Shown here one piece after another: positions 8,870-20,590 of a stretch of DNA of 64,000 bases. The stretch covers positions 826,366,001-826,430,000 of the forward strand of contig CM057452.1 of the NCBI GenBank assembly GCA_016271365.2, read 5' to 3'. Both the position numbers and the translations under genes were made by a program. The DNA is from Neoceratodus forsteri. Lineage: Eukaryota > Chordata > Ceratodontiformes > Ceratodontidae. The number at the start of each line of letters is the position of its first letter. The stretch's first letter is position 1. The notes under the pieces are model-generated. The model did no database searches, was not told where the DNA came from, and was given only the letters and a program-made list of their open reading frames with translations.

Positions 8870-11375
8870 AATACAGATGATCAGACTCTAATCATGATTT
8901 TTAGATACTCGAACTCAGCCAATACTAGGTTGCTTCCTTCATATTTTCTTTCTATAGCCTATAGATGGGATTTTTCTGGTTGAGAGTCATTCTAGTGTGG
9001 AGGACAACTTGTAATTAATGACTGCTCAGAGGTACAGAGAACGTTGGTGCAGGAGAATAACCTTAGGCTATGAAGACACAATCCTTTCAAGACAGGTTAC
9101 ATCCCAGGATCATCCTTCACTTTCACCAATATGAGAGAGAACTTGATTTATTAACATTCATTTTTTGTGTACTACATCTTTAATTTTGGTACTTTCTCTT
9201 CTGCATTGGCATCATAACCTCTTAGTAGCTGGAAAATGAGGCCTTTATCTTCAGCGATAAATCTTGTAAGCACTGGTACCATTATGCACACAGTTGCAGC
9301 CATTGAGACGAGCAGATATTTCCCAAAATGTCTGTGATGTCACTAAAAGAATTTCCTTCTTGTCTGAATTAGCTGCAGTAATGCTATTGGGTCACCAGAG
9401 AGGCTTTCTGAGACCCTCTTTTGAAATATCATAAAATATTTGAAAATATACAGACATCTTGATAGGTACTGTAGAACTATATCAGTGTATCTGATACATA
9501 AACCAGCAAACATTTCTCTGTTGCACAGGAATAAGAACCTGATCCATAAAAGCTCTGGGAGGACCTCCACACCTGCAGAGGGGTGTGTAGAGGTCCTGCT
9601 TCATACATGCAGTGACCTCAACACATCCCCAGCCCCCCAGTCCAACCCCAGTGGAGGTCTGCCTCAACCCTGCATCTGCCACTACTCAAGTGGTTAGGTT
9701 GAAAGTATGCTTGGGGGTGGTGACATACATCATGTGACACTCAGATCTGTGTGTTGACAAGGAGGGCATAGAGTGTGGTGGCATTATGCGAGGTGTGGTC
9801 CAACAGTAACATCCATCATGTACCTCAGACCATCCAAGGGCCTGAGTGCTTAGACTTCATATAGCCTCCTGCTTTCTCAGCTAGCATGGAGGGCTGGAAA
9901 TCATAGGGCACCTTTTTTGTTTTTATTAAACAAAAGCTATAGCTGTAAGAGTATATGGCAGTCTCTGGAGCAGGGAATCCACTCTGGCACCAGCACAGCA
10001 TCCAACTGTATGCCTGCTGTATGGCCCCACTCTGCCCATGACATGTCCTCAGACCTTCTGCACTCCTGTCTGCACGCATAGTGGAGAAGTCAGAGATTGT
10101 GATTGCCTCCGCTTGTATGGCACTTTGCAGCTGTGGAACTCTGCAGCCCAGCTACATACCTTGGATGTGTACAGTATCTGGGCAATCTTTATGGACCATT
10201 GCCTTGTTAGTTTATTTTCATAACTTTGTACCTGAGCTGAATGGCTAAAATTGATTAGTACGACTTTATGAACAATAATAAAAATACTTCATTATTTATA
10301 ATCATAACACCAAAAACAATCCTCAATGCCAGTGGCCCCAGCATTTATTTTACCACTGTCATTAGTGGTGCATGCCTATTGTATTGAGAGGTACTGAGAT
10401 GTTTATATCAGATAAAAACACTTTAGGGTGGGAGTCTATGATCAGACCACAGCAGTAACTGTCTGTTGGTCCTGTTCATGCATTAGTTGTATACAGTGTA
10501 ATAGGTTTACTTTTTTTGGATGCATAGTTTACTGTACATGTATGAGGATGACTAGTTTTATTTAATTGACTGCATGTCTTAATCAAAGTACCATTGGTAT
10601 TAGGTGATGCCAAGGCTTGAATGACAGCACATGCATAATGAACACAAATACACACTCACACAAATAATGCGCTTGCACATACACCCAAACATACACACAC
10701 CCACCCTTAAAAAGATATACATTACAGCTTGAAGTGGCAGTACTTTGCACCAGAGGGGCTTTATTGATGCTGTAGTATAGAGTGGTGTCTCCTGCCCCTG
10801 GACAGCTTTATTGCTGTTGCCAGCTGCAGTAATGGCTCCAGCCACAGATCAATGTTCATCAATGTTGTGACCAGTTGTGGTGACCCCCTAACAATTAACT
10901 GCATCACACCAAAACAAATTGTGGCCTGGTCCCAGCAGTCAGTACACTGTCCTGGTGGGTAAAAAAGTTACACTGGCAGTAAGAATGATCGTGACTAGAG
11001 CACGAGCAGCATGGAAAACGGAGGAGAGTGAGATAAAGGCATTTCTGACAGGAGTTCCAAATGTTTGCTGGACCTGTAGGCTGGTGCCCTGCCATTCCAG
11101 CCAGTACTACAGTCCACTGACCATGCAGCTCCACAGACCCACACAACTGACACACAGCTAACTCACACAAAAGGTAACATTAATTGCAACACATCAAAAT
11201 ACTACTGGTACTGTCAGGCCTCAAAAAAATTGATATGTGTTTTTTAGATAAAATATATCTGACTTGCTTTATAATATGAGTAAATTGGGCAAGGAGATGT
11301 CTCTTGGCTGCTCAAGAGTAGATAGAAAAGATGCAGCTGAGAAACAGGTTGTTAGAGCCACAGCATGAAAAATAT
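8870..11375. other. 2.5 kb without recognised gene or element
   Basis: No frame longer than about 90 codons is open and none matches a family I know. A degenerate CA-rich tract lies at about 10640-10705. The rest looks like old unique or unclassified repeat DNA. Confidence 0.5.
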
Positions 11376-11378
11376 GCA

Positions 11379-11497
11379 ACAGTAACAACAAACTAACTGG
11401 GCTCAACCAACATTGACTTGAAACAAACTCCCAGAACTTCGAGACGGTAAAAACGTTATTAGTGACCAAACAATAAAATGGAGTAGCACCCCACCTC
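11379..11497 (+). repeat. Outer inverted repeat, left arm
   Basis: Reads 'caacaaactaactgggctca', then 'ttgaaacaaactc' and 'caataaaatggagtag', ending 'ccccacctc'. The minus strand of 17210-17085 carries the same words in the same order. The similarity stops at 'cacctc' on both sides. The pair encloses the Gypsy remnant. Confidence 0.7.
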
Positions 11498-12153
11498 ACT
11501 ATCAACATTTCAGGTCACTTACTGGTGCTTTGTCAAGGCATAAACATCCTGGTGGTATTGTATTACTTTTATAGTGCAAGATATGCAACACATATGGAGA
11601 GATAGATGAGGGGGGTGGTTCGGGACATTGCTTTAAGTTTCAGGGTTTGTAATGGGTCTTTATGAATGCTTACGGGGAAATTTGGAGCACAAATTATAGT
11701 GCAGAGAGTCTTTCTGGTGGTACACATTAACAGTGTTAGTGCCCCTATAACTAAATGAGCATTTTCAATTGAGACCGTTCCTTAAATAATTGTTGTGGTC
11801 CAAGTTTTGCCAGATGTATAATGTACATATTTTCTTGCCATGTAAATTTTTTGGACATATTCTCTCCTTAAGTGTTAACACATTTGACCTTGAATCCATG
11901 TAATGTAATCATGAAAGAGACTTGTTCTGTTTTTTAAACTATTTCTAGATAGATATGCCATTTTTTGTGCGTCTCCCTTTCTTCTTTGTTTCCCTGCCCA
12001 CCCCCCACCCCCATCCATCTCTCCATAAATGTTTCAAACCATTTTTGGTAATGATGTTTATGTTTTCTGAAATTTCCTAGCATGTTTTCTTATATCAACT
12101 AGGGTACTATGTGCACTGTTTTGTATTATAAATACAATTATAAATACAAATTA

Positions 12154-12834
12154 TGCAAAGCACCCTGTATTCCCCAGTGAGGCTGTTTCTCTCTCTCAGG
12201 CCTTTGCCACTGAGACCATCAGGACCAGTTCACCAATCTCAGGGTCCCCTCTTTAGCAAGAGCTCAGACCCTGGTGCTCTAATGGCCCTTTTCCACCACC
12301 TTCTACCCTTTAGACTCCCCATAGTGATGGTCTCTGCTGAAGGTAGGACACACTCAGTTCTCTTAGAGACCTTTTATTATGCACTTCTTCTATCCAGTTA
12401 CCCTTCCCTCAGAGAAGCTGTCACAACCAGTTACTCCAGTCTTCAGAAAAATAACTAATTTATCAAATAATACTGGTTGTGTAAACACTACAGTAATAAT
12501 CCAGTATAATGCTAGTTACATACAGTAAAACAACAGTACTCATACAGGTTTATTAAAGAAAGCTTTCACACTTGTGCAAGTAAATACTTCTATCTTTCTT
12601 ACAAGTTACAGAGTCTTCTTACCTCACTATCCACTAGCTTTGTTACCTCAACCTCTCTTTGCAGACACACAGTTTGTCTCCCTTCTTGGACACACACAGA
12701 CCCCAGGAAAAAGAGTAGAAACTCTCTGGGCTGAAGCATTTATCCCTGTTGTCTCCGTGACTTGGTCAAGAGAGGTTGATGTCACTCTCGTAGCCAGCTT
12801 CATCCGATGGCTCAAACTGCTTCAGGCCTGGAAT
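12154..12834 (-). repeat. Gypsy remnant, 3' LTR (truncated)
   Basis: Shares with the other LTR 'ctcaggcctttgccactga', 'aataactaatttat', 'taaaacaacagtact' and 'actgcttcaggcctggaatt'. After that last word the similarity ends at the inverted-repeat element. Confidence 0.75.
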
Positions 12835-12840
12835 TTACTG

Positions 12841-13661
12841 ACTGCAGTAAATAAAGATTTATTTCTGGTCTGATAAGAACAAACAAGTGCCCGTCCCCAG
12901 CACTTCGGCAACTGACTTCCTCGGGTGTGTGGCTACAACAGAGGTTACATTTCACTTTATACAGCCCCACATAATAAAACACAGGTGTAAAGAATACATC
13001 ATTCAATTAAACCAAAAAGATTTGGTAGCAATTCATTCAACGAAGTGAAAATGCATGTAACAGAATGATCAGACCTAATATAGGGAGGCAGTATAGTGCA
13101 ATGGTTTAAGTCTCTGCACTGCAAATCTGGTGATATCCAGTAGATCAGACCTGGGTTTGAATCCCACAGTTTCCACTTGCATACAGTGTGACTTTGAGCA
13201 AGTCACTAAACTTCCCTATGCTCCCAGGTCACTCCTGTAAAAAAGCTTTTAGCTTAGTGTGCTACTCCTGATTAAACAACTAAATAGAAAAAAAAATAAT
13301 AATTGTATAGAGCAGTGCTTACTAGTAATCACAATACAAACATTTCATTAAGACCACTGCACTAACACAATTTGTCACAAAGTTAAGGCAAAATATATTA
13401 TTTATTTATTCTTATGACTTTTTACATATCTTAATGTCAATTTAAATTCATAAAATAGCCTATGACTATTTCAACAAAAAACAAAGAACAAAGATACAAA
13501 AGAAGGGAGAATTGTGATCACCCAATCATCTTTCATGGACAATTCCACTAAAGTTAAAGGGGATCCCCTAAGGAAGCCGTCTGACGAAACGCTGGGGACG
13601 GGTGCTTGTTTGCTCTTACCAGCCCAAAAATAAATCTTTATTTTGCTTTATTTACTGCAGT
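12841..13661. mobile_element. Inverted-repeat element of about 820 bp
   Basis: The left arm (12841-12927) starts ACTGCAGTAAATAAAG and continues 'gatttattt', 'aacaagtgcccgtccccag'. The right arm (13661-13563) reads the same on the minus strand, down to 'cccgtccccagcg'. The interior is AT-rich and noncoding and holds a MIR-like SINE. It could be a nonautonomous DNA transposon, or two opposing copies of one element's end. Confidence 0.55.
13083..13303 (+). mobile_element. MIR-like (CORE) SINE
   Basis: A tRNA-like head with 'agtatagtgcaatggttta' (A-box region) and B box GGTTTGAATCC at 13154-13164, one mismatch from consensus. It is followed by the CORE phrase 'gtgactttgagcaagtcact' at about 13189. 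It ends in an A-rich tail (13279-13303). The order head, CORE, tail is that of MIR, an RNA polymerase III-derived SINE mobilised by L2. Divergence suggests an old copy. Confidence 0.75.
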
Positions 13662-13807
13662 ATTGTGCCGTTTTCTGTGGCTGTCTACTGTCTTTTGAAG
13701 TGTCGAGGTTACGGAATGAAGTGCAGCTAAATATGGATCTGTTAGCTCTGCCTTGTGGAACTCTTTCTCATGAAAACCCCTCCCAGCTTTGTTTTCCTTG
13801 CGGTTGG

Positions 13808-14504
13808 CTACTTATCAATGAGGTCTCCCTCTACAGAATCCTGTGTCTGTGAACTGCTGCCCCATACACAGCTCTCTTGCACAGCCTCTCCCTGTGCTTC
13901 AGCAGTGGGAGGTGCTTTCTGTGCCTGCTGTGACCCCTTGGGTGTAGTGGCCACACTGTCTTGTACAGACCTGAGGTTATGAACAGGGTCAGATCTTGTC
14001 TCCCCCCTAGTTGTCATACTTATCTCTACCTGTCCCAGTCATCAAGCTTAACTACGAATCACAGCACAGACCATGTCTTGCTCTCCTTCCTTATCCCAGT
14101 CATTTCCTAGCCAAACATCTGTGGGTAACACAGAAGCACCCACAGCTTCCCTCTCACCTTCACCCCCCCACACACACACTTCAGGAGTACTCTGGCCTTT
14201 GGAACTGTGGCCCAGGGGTAAGGCCCAAATTTAGTTGAGGCATCCTTCCCAGGCAGGACCTAATCTGGTTGTACCAGCTCCTGATAGATGACTATAACAT
14301 GGCACCAGTGTCCCACAATCCTTGTATCAAGGTGTTGTTTACCCATACTGACCTCAGCTGCTTCTGAGTATTCTTGGGAATAGCACTTGAAACGCAGTTT
14401 TCCATGTGCTGCTCTTCTGTTGAAGTATGATTTTCCCCCTCCTCAGCGAGCATGAGGTTGATCACATTGGGTCCCATAGTGGGGTGGTGGCCTCCCCATA
14501 CCAT
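13808..14504 (-). pseudogene. Retroviral-type aspartic protease remnant
   Basis: The minus frame 14504-14292 ends LIQGLWDTGAML, containing the D-T-G catalytic triad of aspartic proteases that cleave Gag-Pol. Downstream pieces (14238-14011) read TVPKARVLLK and, after a frame change, PTDVWLGNDW, which fits the C-terminal protease motif of Gypsy elements. The frame 14017-13808 is a Q/S/T-rich linker as found after the protease. No RT follows. Confidence 0.6.
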
Positions 14505-14580
14505 GGCTTAGTCCCTGTTGTCCAAGGGCAATCCTAAGACAAATGGCCAAAACTGTGGAACACATAACACTTCCAACTTT

Positions 14581-15754
14581 CTACTCTATTACTTTTAGGT
14601 TCTGTTGGGGTATTCCTTCTAGATTCCAAGCGCCGCTGGTGTTTAGAGCCCCCTTGTGTCCCACCCATCCCTTTGTTAACAAAAATCCCTCCCCATGTAC
14701 TTTCTTGTATGTATCAGGGCAGCTGGCTGCACAGTGATCGGCCCATTCAGCAACTTCTGCCACAGTACTAGGATTCTTATCCATTAACCATATTTTAAGA
14801 TCAGCATGCACACATTTTAAAAATTGCTCAGTGAGCATCACTTCACAAATTTCTTCAGCAGTTACAGCTTTCTTCCCATTTAATCATCTTCCCAGCAAAG
14901 TACTCAAATGTACACTCAGTTCTTTATAATTCTCCCCTGGCTGCTTTCATAACTGTCTAAATTTGAGACTGTAAGCCTCAGGGGTTAACTCATAATGTTT
15001 TAAAACAGTAGCCTTGATTTTCATATAGTCCCTGCTATCATCAGGGTCCAAGTGTGAAAATGCTTGCCATACCATCCCAGTAAGCAATGGAGTCAGATAA
15101 GCTAGCCAGTGTTCCTGTGCCAATTTACATTGCAAACACAGCTTCTCAAATGAATTAAGAAAATCATCAATGTATATCCTCTGTTAATTTTGGAAACAAT
15201 TTGGACCCCATTTTTGAGCCTTGGCTGCCCTCATCTATCCCATTACTTACCTGGTCCAGTGTCTTCCTCTGCTGAAATGTTGCCTTCCAGAGTTTATGGT
15301 CTCTTATCTCGAGCTGATGTCTCCATTCTTTCTCCCTTTCTTCTACTTGTGCTGCCTCTGCTGCTCACTTGGCTTCCTCTTTGGCTGCCTTTGCCTCTCA
15401 CTTGGCTACCTCTTGGGCTGCCTCTGCATCTCACTGTTTCTGCTTCTCCTCTTCATCTGCCGTGTGCTGTTTTTATCTCTCCTCTGCATCTAGCTTAGCT
15501 ACTTCAATTTTTAACCTGGCATGTTCTACCTCCCTGACCTTCTGTCTTTCTGCAATACAAGCTAATTCCAACTCCACTTGCAGGGCTGCGTCAGACTTTT
15601 CACTGAAGCCACTGGAGTCACCCAGGGCTCCTTGATCAACACCTTCCAGAGCCTGAATCACCTTAGCTCTGTTCAAGCCTTCACATAGGATGCCTCTCTC
15701 CTCACACAGATGCAAGAGCTCAGGCAACCTCACTGCATCATACTTGCCTGGCAT
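14581..15754 (-). pseudogene. gag remnant, SCAN-like capsid
   Basis: The minus frame starts MPGKYDAVRLPELLHLCEER (15754), a SAP-like helix-extended-loop start seen in some Gypsy Gags. A charged coiled-coil segment follows, low-complexity in DNA at 15330-15480. Next come WLAYLTPLLTGMVWQAFSHL and KATVLKHYELTPEAYSLKFR (15135-14947), then EQFLKCVHADLKIWLMDKNP and VAEVAEWADH (14841-14700), which resemble the retroviral capsid C-terminal/SCAN fold. Three frames are needed to read it, so it is dead. In life it would assemble the particle. Confidence 0.75.
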
Positions 15755-15956
15755 TTCTATCTCTAACTTTGTAAACCCAGATAGAAAATAAAATAAAAAT
15801 GTTAGAAGTGAGAGCAGAAAGACAGAGCTGTAATGCTTATTATTGTATACCTCTTAATACCACTTAACTTTGTAACTGTACTCTTAGGTACTGCATAGCC
15901 AGACTGTGCTTTATGCATGTAAGTCTCACTTTCTCATCCTCACCGCTGCCACAATA

Positions 15957-16735
15957 TGTGATAATCAGAGTACCACACAGTCTCAAGTGAGGCTCTTTCT
16001 TTCTCTCAGGCCTTTGCCACTGAAACTGTCTGGACTAGTGTCACTGCTGTCAAGGTCACCTCTTTAGCAGAGTTCAGACCTCAGTGCTTTGATGCCTTTT
16101 TCTGCCACCTTCTACTCTTTAGACTCCATGTAGTGAGGGTCTCGGCTCTGGGTAGGACATGCTCTACTCTCTCAGAGGCCTTTTACTATGCACCCCTTTT
16201 AGCCAGGTATCCTTCCGTCAGAGACGCAGTCACAAACAACCAGTTACTTCAGTCTTAAGAAAAATAACTTATTAATTAAATAACATTGGTTGCATAAATA
16301 CTATGGTAATAACCCAGTATAACACTATTTACATATAGTAAAACAACAGTACTTACAAGATTATTAAAGAAAGCTTGCACACATGTGCAGGTAAATGCTT
16401 CTGTCTTTCCTACAAATTACAAAGTCTTTTTACCTCACTATCCACTAGCTTTGTTACCTCAACCTTTCTCTGCAGACACACAGTCTGGCTCCGTATTTGG
16501 ACACACAGAAACCCCAGTGAAAAGAGGAAGAAACTCTGAGTCAAAGCATTTATCCCTCTCCTCTCACTCTCTTCCTGGTGACTTGGTTAAGCGAGGCTGA
16601 TGTCACTTCTCTGTAGCCAGCTTCATCCGATTGGCTGAAACTGCTTCAGGCCTGGAATTCTGAGTGACACCTACCTTGTGATATTATCTGTCCTTGGTGT
16701 CTCTGGGATCTAACTTCCTCGCACAGATTGTTTAG
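15957..16735 (-). repeat. Gypsy remnant, 5' LTR
   Basis: Collinear with 12154-12834 over about 680 bp with many substitutions, and extends further ('cttgtgatattatctgtcct'). On its inner side the minus strand reads TGGCAGCGGTGAGGATGA, a plausible primer-binding site region; I cannot name the tRNA. Confidence 0.7.
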
Positions 16736-17929
16736 CATCTGAATGAATGGTTTGGATGCCACTGAGACAGAATGCCTCCAATTCCTTTAGGTACTGTCAA
16801 ACTTATCCACCTTCCAGGAAGCCAATACAATGCAAGTCCACACTTATTTAAGAAACCCTGCTGTTCTATTGAGAATTTCCCAAAAAGGTCAGTTTTCTCA
16901 GCTTTGAACTCTGCCTCCTGGCCCCCCTCTGCTACAAAAGTTACTAGCATTTAACAAACATTTCAAACTACCAGCAAAAGTTGTCTGGTTATCACAGTAG
17001 CCCTTTAAATAATTTGCATATTTTGCACTTTAAAAGTCATGTGGTACCATTGGGTCTTTTGCACCTTGAAATTGTGCCAGCAATGAGGTGGGGTACTACT
17101 CCATTTTATTGTTTTGGTCACTAATAAAGTTTTTAACCTCTCCAAAGTTTCAGAGTTTGTTTCAAATCCATGATCGCTGAACCCAGCTAGTTTGTTGTTT
17201 TTGTTGCTACTCAGGAGTGTCTCCTCATGACATCTTAAGTGTTAGAGAACCAAGAAACAAAGCTGAGTGGTTCTGGAACCTTAAAATGTTACAGTGGGAT
17301 GCTCTTAATTAGCCAAGAAACATCTTTAGAGTCCCATTTACTTGTTATGAAGTTTTTCCTCCCCAACACAAATTTGATTCCAATGAAAAAATGCAATTGC
17401 TTATAGCCAAAAAAGAATGCAAAGTTAGATAACTGATACACCTGAAGAGCAGGGTCATGTTTACTGATCACCTCACTGCCTGGGTTTCATTTTTCAATAT
17501 TTTAGCTATTTTTATTAAATGTACTGTCGATTTTTGAAAAGTACTTACATTTTAAGTTTCCAGTCACACTAGCTGAATACCCAAACTTCACAATAAGCAT
17601 ACACTAGAGGTCGGGGCCCCATATTCAGACACAGCCATTTGTGGCACACACTAAACATAGCCCAATGCACAAAATAATATGAGTCTGTCAGGGAAGCATA
17701 TTCATACAGTAATTCATTTTGTCCACTGCGTTCTTCCTGAACGAATATAGAGCTGTTGTAGTACTACTTCAAGTGCATATGTACAGTGCACCCTTAGCCC
17801 CCTGTTGGCAACAAATAGCCAATAGTAAAGGGAATAGCGTATTCCAATTGGATTAGTGCCTTTTCTCCTTGGTACCATATTCAGAGGCCTGTATGATAAT
17901 AACCGTATACTGAATTATGTGTAAGGTGC
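16736..17929. other. No gene; contains the right arm of the outer inverted repeat
   Basis: 17085-17210 on the minus strand matches 11379-11497. The remainder is AT-rich with no recognisable feature. Confidence 0.5.
17085..17210 (-). repeat. Outer inverted repeat, right arm
   Basis: Partner of 11379-11497, in opposite orientation, about 5.6 kb away. Both read inward and then diverge. Confidence 0.7.
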
Positions 17930-19615
17930 TAAGGGGCCATTTGCATAGGACATTTGGACAGGTCCACCCCCAGCAACTATCAGCCAATTTCCATCCTTTC
18001 CCCACTCTCCAAAGCCATAGAAAAAGTGGTGGCTACACAGCTCACCAAGTAGCTGACTAAATATGCTGTTCTGTGCCCAGAGCAGCATGGTTTCTGTGCA
18101 GGCCATAGCACTGGTACAGCCTTACTGGAATTCTCAACCATCTTGCACTCCTCTCTTGACTCTGGCAACTTTGCTGGAGCGGTGTTCATTGACCTCTCTA
18201 AGGCCTTTGACACTGTCTTCCATCCTCTCCTACCTGACACCCTCTACCATATCGGTTTCTCTACTGGTCCCCTCGCCTGGTGCTCTAGCTACCTATCAGC
18301 CCATTCTCAGTGCGTCAAAATCAATGGGACACTCTCAGAGATCTGCCCTGTCTGTTCCAGGGTCCTCCAGGGCTCCATCCTGGGCCCTCTACTTTTTAGT
18401 CTCTACCTAAACTCCCTGCCAGTGCCTGCTCCAGCAAAAATTCTTCTGTACGCAGATGATGCTGTTCTTTATGCCTCTCACTGAAATTCTGCCTCCCTCC
18501 AGGACTCTCTCCAACACACCTTCAACCAAGCAGAAAGCTGGTTCAAGGTGCACAGACTTGTCATTAATCTCAAAAAGACTAAGTCGATGCTCTTCTCCCA
18601 TCATCTAAACAAAGCAAGAAATAACCCCCTTCATATCCTCCCAAGCACTCAACACCCACTCGAGCAAGTGCACACCTACAAATATCTTGGGATTACTTTC
18701 AACACTGCCCTCACTTTTCACACCCACATTACTGCCCTCGCATCTGCCACCAACACCCGGATTGGCCTCCTATACCACCATAGGGACTGTCTTCCACCCG
18801 ATGCTTTCTGACTGGCCATCGCATCCTCAGTACTGTCCCTAGTGGATTATGGCCTACCAGTATATGGAGCCACTGATTACACAACACTCAATAAAATCTG
18901 ACTCACTCTGAACAAGACCTGTAGACTACTGACCAGTGCTCCCAGGCTCACCCACAGCTGTCATCTCTATTCCATTGCTAATCTCCTCAACCTGGAAGAA
19001 TGTCTTCACTACCAAACCTGCCTCCTAGCCAAGAAAATTCTGCTCGCGTTCTCCCACCCCAGGGTATCTACCTCCCTCCAACATACCTCCCCCACAGTCT
19101 CCACCCGCAGCTTGGACAAGGCTACTCTACTGGTACCCAGAACTAGGACCTCTCTAGATCAGCTATCCTTTTGCTATGGGCCCCTCCTGGTTTAACACTC
19201 TCTCTGTAACCATCACTAACACTCCCAAAATTGCCTCCTTCAAAACTACTCTTTAGAACCACCTGTTCAACACCCACTGCTGTTCCTGTCACTAACAGGC
19301 TGCTCGCATATCACTGAGTGCCCTTTGACAAAGTCCTCCAAACTGCCTCCTCTGCCCCTCCCCTTCCCCTCCTCCCACCTAGTTTCCTTTATTTCCCCCT
19401 GCCAGATATCTGCTTTTATGTAACTACTGTTTTATTAAATGCACAAAATATATGTAACAATGTCTGTATACTACTGTGTATGATCTGTGTAAATCTGTAC
19501 ATCAACCTACTGTAATATTGTAACACGTTGTCCTCTCTGTGATGAGATACCTTTGTAAATGAGCTTCTAGCTCAAAGGTTGCAAATCCGATTGAATAAAT
19601 AAATAAATAAATAAA
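17930..19615 (+). pseudogene. LINE reverse transcriptase fragment (L2/Rex1 group), 5'-truncated
   Basis: Plus-strand RT from its first motif to the 3' end: SNYQPISILSPLSKAIEKVV (about 17965), EQHGFCAGHSTGTALLEF, VFIDLSKAFDTV (18185), LQGSILGPLLFSLYLNSLP, LLYADDAVLYAS (about 18440-18480, the catalytic YADD box) and TYKYLGITFN (18675). A stop follows the YADD segment and further stops occur, so it is inactive. The EN domain is absent. The 3' end at 19590-19615 is an 'aata' repeat. Motif style differs from the CR1 and the other L2-like copies here, so it is a separate family. Confidence 0.85.
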
Positions 19616-19653
19616 ATGAGTTTATGTGCTCATCAAACCTCCGTAAAATGTTT

Positions 19654-19656
<3 letters not shown>

Positions 19657-19691
<35 letters not shown>
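19657..19691. repeat. (TA)n microsatellite
   Basis: About 17 TA dinucleotides directly before the hairpin of macrorepeat unit 1. Confidence 0.9.
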
Positions 19692-19692
<1 letters not shown>

Positions 19693-19694
<2 letters not shown>

Positions 19695-20057
19695 AGAGGC
19701 AAAAACTCTGTTTAATGCATCAGTTAGGTTCTTCTACAGCAAAAAAAGTGAGGAAATTTGGCATTAGGGTTGAAAGCCCCCCTTGGACCCCCACAACCCA
19801 CACCCCCAACCGGCATCGGGTTTGCACATTGGGGTTGTCTACCCTAACTCTCACCCCATCACATGTGTAAAGAAGCAGTGGTATAGAAGAATGGGGTGAG
19901 AGTTAGGACCAATGACCCCAACGTGCACCCCAATGCTAGTTGTGGGTGTGGGCTGGGGGTCCAAGGGGGGCTTTCAACCTTAACGCCGAATTTCTTCACT
20001 TTTTTCGCTGTAGAACAACCCTAACTGATGCATTAAACTGAGTTTTTTTGCCTCTAA
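19693..20057. repeat. Hairpin H1: 167-bp inverted repeat, 31-nt loop
   Basis: The left arm 19693-19859 and the right arm 19891-20057 are reverse complements with few mismatches, for example 'gaaagccccccttggacccc' (left, 19770) against 'ggggtccaaggggggctttc' (right). The outer part carries 'aatgcatcagttagg' and the inner part 'taactctcaccccat'. Confidence 0.95.
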
Positions 20058-20162
20058 TTTCCCTTCTTTTTGAGAATTAGCATGATAAATATTGAATGGA
20101 ATGCAGTGAAGGGAGTGCAGGGCCCTTTGGGCCCCATGCTCCCACCACGTGATGTCTTGTTA

Positions 20163-20590
20163 CATAGTAACAGGAACTGTTAAGCAAGCGCAAGCAGCAA
20201 CGGTAGGCAAATTGTTATGATAACAGCAACAATAAAGCCAACAGAAACAGAAACAAAAGCGCATATGGAAACACAAACTGTTACACACAAGGTCATGGTA
20301 CCACAATTGTAAATGTAAATGGTAACAGTAACAGCAACAATAAAACCAACAGAAAGAGAAACGCAAGTGCATATGAAAATACAAACCGTAAAGCGCACGG
20401 GCACGGTACTGCAACTGCAAATGCAAATGGTAACAGTAACAGCAACAATAATGTGAAACAAAACAGAAAAGCAAGTGCAAACAAAAACACAAACTGTAAC
20501 AGACACGGTGGGGTAGATGGGAACGGTGATGCGAACGGTAACAGAAGCGCAACTGGAAACACTAACTGACACAGTAACGAAACGGCACAC
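20163..20590. repeat. 108-bp tandem repeat built from hexamers
   Basis: The word 'acagcaacaa' recurs at 20223, 20331 and 20439, a period of exactly 108. Within a unit the sequence breaks into eighteen 6-mers, mostly of the form nnnAAC or nnTAAT (ggtaac, agtaac, agcaac, agaaac, acaaac). About four units are present, the outer ones diverged. Long minus-strand frames over it are a by-product of the 3-base periodicity. Seen in unit 1 only. Confidence 0.85.

Larger units (their letters stand above)
12154..16735 (-). mobile_element. Gypsy-type LTR retrotransposon remnant with SCAN-like gag
   Basis: Two similar noncoding blocks (about 12154-12834 and 15957-16735) act as LTRs. Between them, on the minus strand, are gag (15754-14581) and protease (about 14504-13808) remnants. 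Reverse transcriptase, RNase H and integrase are missing, so it is an internally deleted copy. The 3' LTR is cut short at 12834 by an inverted-repeat element, and a MIR-like SINE sits inside that. LTR limits are approximate because the two blocks are well diverged. Confidence 0.75.

Noticed and set aside
13083..13303. A functional tRNA gene
   Set aside because: B box and head fit a tRNA-derived SINE; the MIR CORE sequence follows and the acceptor stem does not pair.
13575..13610. Hammerhead-ribozyme-like words (CTGACGAAAC) in the inverted-repeat element
   Set aside because: The CUGAUGA core is not present and no three-stem fold could be drawn; similarity is limited to a few bases.
15190..15500. 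Leucine-rich plus-strand membrane protein
   Set aside because: It is the antisense of the K/E/A-rich coiled coil of the gag remnant.
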